From Asparagopsis taxiformis (taxonomy: Eukaryota; Rhodophyta; Florideophyceae; Bonnemaisoniales; Bonnemaisoniaceae): a stretch of 27,162 bases of DNA. Of the stretch, positions 9,668 through 18,200 are shown piece after piece (the stretch's first letter is position 1; the number at the start of each line of letters is the position of its first letter). The stretch is from contig JALQPE010000131.1 in assembly GCA_030407315.1 (NCBI GenBank), forward strand, positions 1 to 27,162. The letters are read 5' to 3'. Under the pieces are notes generated by a model, which had not been told where the DNA came from, did no database searches, and saw only the letters and a list, made by a program, of their open reading frames with translations. The position numbers and the translations under genes were made by a program.

Positions 9668-10615
9668 TCATAGTACCTCTAATACATTACTACTCTTTGT
9701 GACCCCGTAGTCAGATTTAGCTGATATCAAGTCTACGTAGATGATAGCTGTAGACCGAGGAGGAATCACCATGTTATGCTGGTCAAAAATTTCCGACCGC
9801 ACTGTAAATGGTAGTGGAAAACACGCTCGGGAGAACAATTTTTGATGCGCGTTTGAACGCTTCTGTTTCAGCGCGTTCTCAAACGCATTACCGCGTATAT
9901 CTACATGCTCCATAGATTCATTCGTTGCTGTAAACCATTTTGTATGCAATTATTCATGAATTGATATAGCTGTAGGCCATTCCACCCTTAGTTCCAAAGC
10001 CATTCCACTCTGAACTACCTCCACTTCGAACATTCCATCACTTACCCCTTGCGGTAACACCATAACCACTGTAACCATATCCGTACTTGTTTTTGGTAAA
10101 GTCCACCTGAAAACAACGTGAATGGGAAGGAAATCACTATATTGCTGTCCTCCACTTCCAATTCCAGTATTTGTTCCACCATTAGTGGAATCATCTTCAA
10201 ATTTCAACACACGACTTACATCGATACCACGAGTATTGAAACCAGTTCCACTGCTGTTCAAACGCTTCGCGGCTGGGCCTTGCACACCGCTAACTAGTCT
10301 TTTCAGCCCGCTCCCAGAGCCTGTTTCAGAGGGATCATCTGGGCAGGGATAAGGTTAGAGTAGAGTAGAATGGACAATAAAATAATGTTGAATGAACGTA
10401 CCATTAAAAAATTCTCTCTTCTGGTTATTGAAGCATGTTCGAAAGCTGGAGAGGGGGTACTGGCGGAAAAGCTCTTGGCTCGCATGAACGTCGGCCGGCT
10501 CGTCGTCCTGACCAATCGCCCCCCTCTCCAGCATTGAACGCAGCAGTACAACTGCTGGTGATTTCTTAGTAAGCCTAGGGAGGTTGGGGGGACGAGGCAT
10601 ATTGGTACCAGACAT
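9668..10615 (-). pseudogene. Two-exon gene of unknown function interrupted by one in-frame TAA
   Basis: Exon 1 runs from the ATG at 10615 to 10402 and exon 2 from 10338 to the stop at 9668-9670. They are separated by a 63-bp intron (10339-10401, GTACGT...CCCAG, phase 1); splicing keeps the frame. The start is chosen because TATAAA lies about 35 bp upstream; the ATG at 10675 would be upstream of that box. Exon 2 is open for about 128 codons, meets a single TAA at 9950-9952, and continues in the same frame for 93 more codons with protein-like composition (LHTKWF, then PLPFTVRSEIFDQHNM). Total length is about 294 residues if the stop is a recent nonsense change. It vaguely resembles hypothetical proteins I associate with diatoms, a weak memory-based link. 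No catalytic motif is recognised. Confidence 0.6.
10339..10401 (-). other. 63-bp spliceosomal intron
   Basis: On the minus strand the sequence starts GTACGTTC and ends CCTTATCCCTGCCCAG, with a pyrimidine-rich stretch before the acceptor. Removing it joins the frame of exon 1 (ending REFFN) to that of exon 2 (DPSETGSGSG) in phase 1. Both frames are independently open, which supports a real intron. Confidence 0.7.
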
Positions 10616-10648
10616 GATTAGGACGGCGAGCCGACAACGCAGCGCCGA

Positions 10649-10655
10649 TTTATAG
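10649..10655 (-). promoter_or_regulatory. Candidate TATA box of the two-exon gene
   Basis: The minus strand reads CTATAAATC about 35 bp upstream of the chosen ATG at 10615. The spacing implies a very short 5' leader. It supports 10615 over 10675 as start. Confidence 0.4.
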
Positions 10656-10845
10656 ATTGCCGCCAACAAACGCATGGAGAAATATTAAAATTGAACTTGA
10701 TAGAAAACAATTACATCTAATTAGTTGAACAATTACAAAAAAAGCAAATATTCTACTCATTTCAGGACAAAGTTTTAATCTTGAATGTAATGAAATGATA
10801 CATAGGCCAGCTCCATTCTGGCTTGATGGCTCAGTTTAACACATC

Positions 10846-10930
10846 CAAAACTTTTGCCAAAACTTTTGCCAAAACTTATCGAAACTTTCGAGAACCTAAA
10901 ATTCGAAAGCCAAAAGTTCCTACACTAGTA
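10846..10930 (+). repeat. Cluster of AAAACTTTTGCC / GAAACTTTCG short repeats
   Basis: CAAAACTTTTGCC occurs twice in tandem, followed by diverged units CAAAACTTATCG and GAAACTTTCGAG, then the inverse form GCCAAAAGTTCC. The unit is about 12 bp. Similar units recur near 11019-11100 and in a longer array at 11231-11300. Confidence 0.7.
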
Positions 10931-11230
10931 CGATACAAATGGGCTGGTTCCTGGATATTGTAGCTTAGTATCGTATGTCCCAGTTGTAGGAATCTTACAA
11001 GCCAGATACATCAGGGAAGAAAACTTTCGCCACAATAATATCCGAAACTTTCGCTCTTTCGCCAAAACTTTCGATCTTTCGTCGCTGCCAAAAGTTCATA
11101 TCTGGTTCTACTCAGAACAATTATTGTTCTACCAGTATGTTCTATCCTCTAAGTAGAATCAGCACAGGAGAGCTTAAACTCCTGCGAAGTCGTGGCTTGG
11201 AACTTTCGGGCAGTGATAAATTGTTCTTTC

Positions 11231-11300
11231 AAAACTTTCGAAACTTTTGGCAAAACTTTTGCCATAACTTTTGGCAAAACTTTTGGCAAAACTTTTGCTT
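11231..11300 (+). repeat. Tandem array of AAAACTTTTGGC units
   Basis: About six units of roughly 12 bp in direct orientation (AAAACTTTCG, AAACTTTTGGC, AAAACTTTTGCC, ATAACTTTTGGC, AAAACTTTTGGC and one more). The core AACTTTTGG is nearly self-complementary, so both strands look alike. Scattered related units lie at 11019-11100 and near 11530. Confidence 0.75.
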
Positions 11301-11779
11301 TAACACTACCCAAGTCTTACTCCATAAGTATAGCATACATCCGCAAATCAAAACTTCTTCGGTAATGATTTGGTTTTGATAGCTATACAGATAACAGGAT
11401 GCTCAGAAACTGCTTCAATTGACATTGCAAATGGTTAAATGGATTGTTTTTCGACCACGATATTATAGCAAAAGCTTTCGTCGAGAAATCTTGTCTTGAA
11501 CTCTATATCAGCTTAAACGGAAAGGTTGCAAGAAGTTTTCAATGAAAGTTTTCCCCGAAACGTTTCAGTGCAAACGCTCCTCTGTTTTATTCCATTGCTA
11601 ACTTTCTATGAGCTGTTTGTTATTCTCGTCCGCAGAGATAATTGACTGATTCATAGCATCTATATCCGGTATTGTTTATCGATTGCTATAAATACTAATA
11701 GCCACGATCAGAGAGAACATTGTTCTTCCAAAACGTATTCTTCCTGAAAAGTATACTTCATCTCCTCTCTACTGCCAGG

Positions 11780-11908
11780 ATGTCTCATCGATCCAGAGCT
11801 GAAACTGTGGACTTTGAAGCCATTGCAGCTGAAATGTCAGCCATTGCTCATGGATCTCGCATATTGCAACATCGCCAGTTTATTTCATTTTTCGGTGTAA
11901 GTGCAACT
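11780..11908 (+). pseudogene. Harbinger-like transposase pseudogene, 5' piece (split by element 2)
   Basis: Starts at ATG 11780 (MSHRSRAETVDFEAI) and reads to HRQFISFFGVSAT, where element 2 begins. The piece resembles the N-terminal part of Harbinger/DDE_Tnp_4-type transposases (FFGVS followed by a Cys and Trp stretch). Crossing the target duplication, the codons continue in the same frame into the piece starting at 25190 (VCEKAW), so these were one gene. A start further upstream at 11720 is also open but adds nothing recognisable. Confidence 0.65.
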
Positions 11909-12714
11909 TGTGACGCAATTTATTTCGTCGACGCGCGCGCGTTCGCTGCGATTGCGTCGGGATGAATTCGCGTGCATCTATCTTAGTTAGTTAGTAAGCG
12001 AGCGTACGCGTGGCGTTTTGATTACGTGTCACGGGGCGTGGATGCGAGCGCGTGCGCGCGTACGTTGCCACGAAACCGCGAGCCCGGCGCCACGTGTAGC
12101 GCTTTTTGCGAATTTCCCTTTTATTTCCCTTTTTGGGTTTTTTATGACGAAAGTCTTTTTCCCAAATATTTCCCTTTTTGCGTGCGAGCGAGCGGCCGCC
12201 GGCCGGCCACGCAAGGACAGCCTGTCCTGAGTAGTTAGCTACTAATGGTCGTTCAGCTTCGCACCTTACCAATAAACAGCCAGCATCTTCGCAGCTACGA
12301 GTTAAGCGTTTAGCGAATCGCGAGGACCGATTGCGTTGAAACGTTGCGTGCGGGTTGCTCACGATCGCCGACGTTCGCGTGCGCGCTGCGCATAAACCGA
12401 TCGTCGAACCGCGTCGCACCGCGATAGCGCGCGTTGCGTCGCACGCCACTAGGCCAGGGATTTACGACCCCTGTGTGGATCGCGTTGTGCTCGAGTTTAC
12501 TCGGTGATCTCACCCTGAGATCACGGCTTGCGCCGGCCCGCGAATCCCGTGTTGCGATCGTTCCCTACGCGTTCCGCCGTTGTACCACCCGTTCGCCAGC
12601 GCGACCGAGCGACGCGCGAACGCAAGTTCAGCCAGCGCGTTACGGTTCACCACGCCCTGACACGGCTGCAATTCTAGAACTCCCTTAGCGATCGCCACCC
12701 CGGCTGGTCCTACA
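11909..12714 (+). repeat. 5' LTR of element 2 (806 bp)
   Basis: TGTGACGC...GGTCCTACA. Nearly identical to 24380-25184: by eye the differences are one extra A near 12073 and C instead of T at 12683. An AATAAA signal lies at 12271-12276. A T/C-rich tract with repeated ATTTCCCTTTT units spans about 12112-12176. Frames inside the LTR are matched in the other copy only because the LTRs are identical. Confidence 0.95.
12271..12276 (+). terminator. Candidate polyadenylation signal in the 5' LTR of element 2
   Basis: AATAAA on the element strand, repeated at 24741-24746 in the 3' LTR, where it would act on the full-length transcript. Confidence 0.4.
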
Positions 12715-13291
12715 ACTGGTCTCTCGACCTAGAATTGCGCGAACCGACGTGCGAACTCAGCGAAGCACAGAAACTCCGCTTGGGGAAAACACGGGACGCC
12801 AAACCTATCGCTTACTCTAATTCTTCTTTTATCCGTTCGTCGTGCGCGACAGCGAGGGCGATTGACGCGTGCGCGCGTATCGCTATCCCGGAAGCGGTGC
12901 TATAGCCTCTCTGGTTTGTATAACTACCCTATCTCTACTACGACGAGTCGCCGCGCGGAACGACGCGATCGAAGACGCAGCGCGTGCGCGCGCTAGTTCG
13001 CAACCCTAACGCGGGTTCGGCGGTGCCGAAAATATTGGGTTCGCGAGCGATCGAGACCCGTCTTCACGCGTTCCGAGCGAGGAAGAAGCCCTCCTGCGAG
13101 CGAACTCGTCCCCCTCACCCTTACTACGCGCGCCCGATACGCAGACAATTTTCGGGAAGCGCTTCCCTTTTTACTTGCCAATTTTTCGACGCGCCGACGC
13201 GAGATTTTGACGCGCGCCGAATTCCCCTTTCTCCTTCCCCATCATCCCTTTTTCCCTTTTCCCTAGGCGACGATCGAACGCAACCGCGCCG
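12715..13291 (+). other. Leader of element 2 between 5' LTR and gag
   Basis: 577 bp without a supported gene. A candidate primer binding site lies at its start (12717). The last 70 bp are C/T-rich with repeated CCCTTTT, echoing the tract in the LTR. The ATG at 12984 opens a frame that overlaps gag in another phase; it has no recognisable domain. Confidence 0.6.
12717..12732 (+). other. Candidate primer binding site of element 2
   Basis: Two bases after the 5' LTR the sequence reads TGGTCTCTCGACCTAG. The leading TGG is complementary to the CCA end of a tRNA, as expected for a minus-strand primer site. I cannot assign a tRNA. A self-primed mechanism like that of Tf1 is not excluded. Confidence 0.45.
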
Positions 13292-15262
13292 ATGGACCCA
13301 TCCGCGCCCGAGCGATCGAACGCGCCGACCGAACCACCACCAGTCGCGTCGCAAACGCACGCAGTCGACGCGCTGGTCGCTTCACATATCCCTGACCCTA
13401 CCGCTTCTCCGTGGCCGCCGTTACCGACGCAAGCGCTCGCGAGCATCGACGACGACGCGCAAACGTCCGACGATGGCGCCGCAACGAAGCGCGAGGCCGA
13501 GTTCCGCGTTTCCGACGTGCACGCTACGCCGTCCGCAACGCTTCCGAGCTTGGTTCGACAAGTAGTGGACGACCCTACGTTCCAATGCATGCTCCAGGCT
13601 GAAGTACGAGCTGCAGTGGACCGCGCTATCAAAGGCCAATCACGTGGACTAACGGCTCAGATGAGGGCTCAAGTCCACAACCTAATCGTCACTACGATGG
13701 ACTCCCGCGAGGAGCAAAATATTGAACGCGCGAACGTCGCTGCGCGCGAAAACCGAACGCGAACCGCAGCGCGCGCGACCCCTACGAACTACGCGCGCAG
13801 CGCGGACCCCGAAGGATGGCTGGAACTGGCGCGCCAGGACCTGTCATTCGACGACCACCCGCGTTCGGATAGCGACGATGGACCCGCACATCCCGGGCTG
13901 GTAGAGATCCAGCCGTTGAACGAGCTGTTCACGCGCGCGCTTTCGTACCGCACGTATCGCTTGCGGAATACGGACCGCGCGTTTAACCGAACAATCGCGA
14001 GCGAACTGGCTAACACCGCGAAAATGGTGCGCCACTCGATGCAGGGAGAGAATTTCACGGGCGCTGACGGAATCGCCGTGCTATCGTTCCTGAAGTATTT
14101 CAAGAGCGCATGCGACGACACCGGCGTATCCGAAGGCGCAGCGTTGCCGATTCTCAAGTATTTCCTCGCCGACGAGGCGCGCGACACGTTCCAAACGTAC
14201 GTGGGACGAACGTTCCGAGGCTCGCGCGCGGGCGTCTACTCGATTACGTGCTACGCGGAAGCCGTTCAGTGGCTCCTGCTGACCTATGCGCGCGAAGGCG
14301 ACGTCGCGCAAGCGTATCGTGATGTGGCGCAACAAACGCAAGACCCGAAGGAAACCGAAACGCAATTCGCTACGAGACTACGACGCCGCGCGCTGCGCTG
14401 CGGCGATGCCTTTAGCGAGCGGACGCTTGTTTCTATTTTCGTCGATGGTCTACGACCCTATGCGCAACACCTCGTACGGGACGCGCTGTCTCGCGACCCG
14501 CGTCGATACACCTTTCGAGAGCTAGTCTCTATGGCGCAGAGCCACGGAGACACGCACCGAGCGATGACGCCGACGACGAGCGCGCGACCGCTATTAAGGC
14601 GAACGCCTGCGCTCTACGTGGAAGAGGAGGGGACACCAACGATGCAAGCGCTGACCGTGGGGCATACCCCGCCATCAGGCTTCTCATCGCCAAACGTCTC
14701 AACCTCCGCCGCGACGCCGCACGCTCCGCGCGAACGGAAGTTCTCGACCCCGAGCCCCATGCGAAGTCCAACCTCGCTTGGCACACCTTCGTCGAATTAT
14801 CGCACGCCACGCTCTCGCGACGCATCGCCCGCCGACCGCTCGCGACGCTTTGCGCATAACGACGACCGAGAACGCGAACGCGCGGGACCGTACACGGCGC
14901 ATATACCGCGCGCAACTTACCCACCGCCTATCGTGAGGCAGACGGCACCGGCCGACACGTCTCGCACAGCGGCGTTCCGCTGTCTGATATGCCGGAAGTT
15001 CGGACACCCCATGGTAAGCTGCCCACTGCTCTCATCCGAGCAACAGGCCGCGATTCGCGAGATGCATAGCCACGCGCGTCTAACGCCCGAAGAACTGAAC
15101 CTGCAGCGCAACGTTCAGGTTTTCGAAGTTTCCGCGGACGATGACGCACGCGAGCGCGAAAGCGAACGCACGCGCGAAGACGACGCGCACGACGGCGAGC
15201 AGCTCACGCCCCATTCGGTTCGCTTCGCAGAAGACCCTGGAAACGCCTACGAGGAGTCGTAG
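13292..15262 (+). CDS. gag: Gag polyprotein of element 2
   Basis: 656 residues, intact. The structural protein packages the element RNA into particles. The N-terminal 150 residues are Pro/Ala-rich. The central part (about 230-420) has the helical character of a retrotransposon Gag capsid, including a stretch with DEARDTFQTYVGRTFRG and ETQFATRLRRRALRCG. A long Ser/Pro/Arg-rich linker follows. A single CCHC zinc knuckle (C564, C567, H572, C577; CLICRKFGHPMVSC) binds RNA. The C-terminus is acidic. The ATG at 13292 is the first in frame in the GC-rich leader and has G at +4. The stop TAG at 15260-15262 touches the pol frame, which is shifted by -1, so Pol may be made by frameshifting or reinitiation. 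Confidence 0.88.
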   Translation: MDPSAPERSNAPTEPPPVASQTHAVDALVASHIPDPTASPWPPLPTQALASIDDDAQTSDDGAATKREAEFRVSDVHATPSATLPSLVRQVVDDPTFQCMLQAEVRAAVDRAIKGQSRGLTAQMRAQVHNLIVTTMDSREEQNIERANVAARENRTRTAARATPTNYARSADPEGWLELARQDLSFDDHPRSDSDDGPAHPGLVEIQPLNELFTRALSYRTYRLRNTDRAFNRTIASELANTAKMVRHSMQGENFTGADGIAVLSFLKYFKSACDDTGVSEGAALPILKYFLADEARDTFQTYVGRTFRGSRAGVYSITCYAEAVQWLLLTYAREGDVAQAYRDVAQQTQDPKETETQFATRLRRRALRCGDAFSERTLVSIFVDGLRPYAQHLVRDALSRDPRRYTFRELVSMAQSHGDTHRAMTPTTSARPLLRRTPALYVEEEGTPTMQALTVGHTPPSGFSSPNVSTSAATPHAPRERKFSTPSPMRSPTSLGTPSSNYRTPRSRDASPADRSRRFAHNDDRERERAGPYTAHIPRATYPPPIVRQTAPADTSRTAAFRCLICRKFGHPMVSCPLLSSEQQAAIREMHSHARLTPEELNLQRNVQVFEVSADDDARERESERTREDDAHDGEQLTPHSVRFAEDPGNAYEES

Positions 15263-18200
15263 TGGGTGGGCCGACTCCTCTTCACTCAACGGACACGCGA
15301 CGCGCGATGACGCAACCGCCGCGCGAAAGACCGCCTCCGTTACCACCCGAAACAGTGGTCCTGTTTCAGACCCCTACCGCGAACTACAAACTCGAGGTAC
15401 ATGTCGGATATAATCTACGTACGGCCACCGCGGTGACCGCTGTGCTTGATACCGGCGCGGGCCCGAGCCTCATTCGCGAGAACGTATTAGGCGCTGATTG
15501 GAAGCGCCACGCTACGCCGCCAACGCTGCGCTGCGCAATTATCGACGCGAATGGACGACGCCTCGCGCCGAACGCGTCGTTGCGACTTAGCGTTCTTCTA
15601 GGTGCCCGCGCGCACCTTCAAACTTTCCTGGTGATGCCGCGCCTATCCGTCCCTTGCATTCTGGGAGCAGACTTCATCGACCGTGTGGTTCGGATGATCT
15701 ATACTGGGCCGCAGCGCGCGTTGCGAACCCGCTATGGAGACCACGTTCCGATGCTCCCACGAACGCCGACGAAACCGCGCCGCGCACCGACCCCCAAGAC
15801 TACCCGACCAACAGATTTCGCACCAATCCGCGTTGCGCGCCGCACGTCGATTCCGCCGCACGCGACGCAAGCTATCGAAGTCACCACGGGCGCTGACGGA
15901 CGCTGCATCATGATACCCGCGACCGACCTCTACGGACAGAAGTTGTTGCGTCTAGCCAATGGTGAAACGCAGGTTAAAAGGAACGTGCCCTTCAGTGTGC
16001 ATGTGCACAACGCCGGCACCCGCCTACAGGTATTGCCCAAAGGCATGAAGGTGGGCGCCGCAGTGCCCAACCCCGTAGGTTGCCTACAAGTTGCACAAGA
16101 GGCACCGACCCCGCAAGACCGACCGCCCGACGATGCGACGCCACGCGACGCGACAAACCCGCCGGACCCGCGCGAAGCCGACGGAATTGCGAACGCGACG
16201 CCGCATTGGGAAGATCTTTTACGCACGACGCTACGCGATGAGCGAGTAGACGACGACCTACACGCGCGAATTATCGAGATGCTGCGAAAGCACGAGCGCA
16301 TGTGGAATGGCACGCTCGGAGCCATCCACGCGACAGAACACCGCATCGAACTGGTCCCGGGGGCGACCCCCGTCAACCAACCGCCGTACCGCGCCGGACA
16401 CGCGTCGCGCGAAATTATCCGTACGCAAGTGGATAAGATGCTCCGCGCTGGAGTGATCGAACCTGCTACATCGGAATGGGCGAGCCCGGTTGTAGTCGTA
16501 CCCAAGAAGGACGGGACTTCCCGCTTCTGCATCGACTATCGCCGCTTAAATGCCGCTACCGTGAAGGACGCGTATCCGATTCCGCGCATGGACGATTGCG
16601 TCGACTCGCTCGGTAACGCGACGGTTTTCACTACGCTGGACTGCAACTCGGGATACTGGCAGATCCCAGTAGCGCACGCCGACCGCGATAAGACTACGTT
16701 TACGTCGCACGTTGGTACGTATTGCTTCCGCCGTATGCCCTTCGGACTATCGAACGCGCCCGCGACGTTTCAGCGCGCGCTCGATATCCTGCTCGCGAAC
16801 GTGAAATGGCAGCACTGCCTTGTCTACTTGGATGACGTAATTATCTTCTCCGCCGACATAAATGCGCACGTGCATCACGTCGACGAGATACTGGGGATCC
16901 TCGGACGCGCTGGCGTTTCGCTTAAGTTTGCGAAGACCGAGTTCTTCAAGCGCTCGGTAGACTACCTGGGACATACTATTTCGCCTGGAAAGCTATCCGT
17001 GCCGACGACGAAATGCGACGCGCTGCGCGATGCGACGTATCCGACGACGAAAACGCAGCTGCGCAGCTTTCTGGGAACTTGCAACGTATACCACCGATTC
17101 GTCGAAAAATTCGCGTTCGTCGCAGCGCCGCTTACGCAGTTGTTAAAGAAGGACCAAGGAGACAGCTTACCCGCGCCGACGCCGGAGAAAACGCGCGCGT
17201 TCGAATCACTGCGACGAGCGATGCTATCTCCGCCTATTCTTCGCCTACCGCGCGAGGGGCACCCGTATGTGCTCGACACCGACGCGTCGCAAGGGCAAAT
17301 CGGATGCGCGTTACTACAGTTAGACGCCGACGGAGACACATTGCATCCAGTCGGATACTGGTCGCGCACGCTTAACGACGCGGAGCGAAATTACTCGACG
17401 ACGGAACGCGAATGCCTCGCGGTGGTATGGGCTGTGTTACTATTACGCGCATATCTAGAAGGACGGAAGTTCACGGTCCGCACGGACCATAATTCGCTGC
17501 GCTGGATTCTAAATATGACCTCCGCGGAAGGACGACTCGCGCGCTGGCGATTGCGACTCGCCGAGTTCGAGTTCGACGTCGAATACAAAAAGGGTAAACG
17601 CCATGTTATCGCCGACGCGCTCTCGCGAATGGTCACGCGAAGCGGCGACGAGACAGAAATACCGGACGAGATACCCTGCTTCGACGCCGCGAACATCGTC
17701 GAACCGCACGCGGACGCTTACGTTCGAGCCGACGCCGCGCTACTATGCGACTACGCCGAATATTATCCTAGCCTGGATTGTCTGCTGACATCTCGAGCAT
17801 GTATCGAACCACCCGTATCCGCTGACGAGTGGATACGCGAGCAGGCTACGGACGAGTTCTGCCAGAACGCAAAACGCGACGTCGAGACCGCGCCGCAATC
17901 GTGTTTTCACCTGTCCCCCGATGGGATTCTCATGAGGACCGCTCCGCTCGACGATGCTACGCAGATAGTCGTGCCCGAAACCATAAAAGGGCGCATTTTG
18001 CGAGCTAACCACTACGCGGTGACCGCAGGGCATCCGGGCGCGCGACGCATGTACGACGCAATTCGACGCGCGTACTACTGGCCGATGATGAGCGTAGACG
18101 TCTATACGACGGTGAGACAGTGCGACGCGTGCGCACACAACCGCGTTACGCAATATCGCCATACGAACGCCCTGAAGCTATTCCCCGCGATGCGCCCGCT

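Larger units (their letters stand above)
10676..11779. other. AT-rich intergenic region with a short repeat family
   Basis: No supported gene. The plus-strand frame at 11137-11379 is created by the AAAACTTTTGGC-like repeats (it reads FWQNF over and over) and I do not consider it a gene. The last 400 bp may contain the promoter or end of the Harbinger-like element whose transposase starts at 11780, but no terminal inverted repeat was found. Confidence 0.5.

Noticed and set aside
10675..10675. Upstream ATG for the two-exon gene
   Set aside because: A TATAAA box lies between it and the ATG at 10615, so the later start is more likely.
11137..11379. 80-codon frame reading FWQNF repeats
   Set aside because: The amino-acid repeat is just the translation of the 12-bp DNA repeat array.
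11991..12449. 152-codon minus-strand frame in the LTR, repeated in the 3' LTR
   Set aside because: It matches between LTRs only because they are near-identical, and the one-base indel changes its C-terminal end between the copies. No domain is recognisable.
12984..13565. 193-codon plus-strand frame upstream of and overlapping gag
   Set aside because: It overlaps the gag start in another phase and shows no domain; gag is clearly the real gene.
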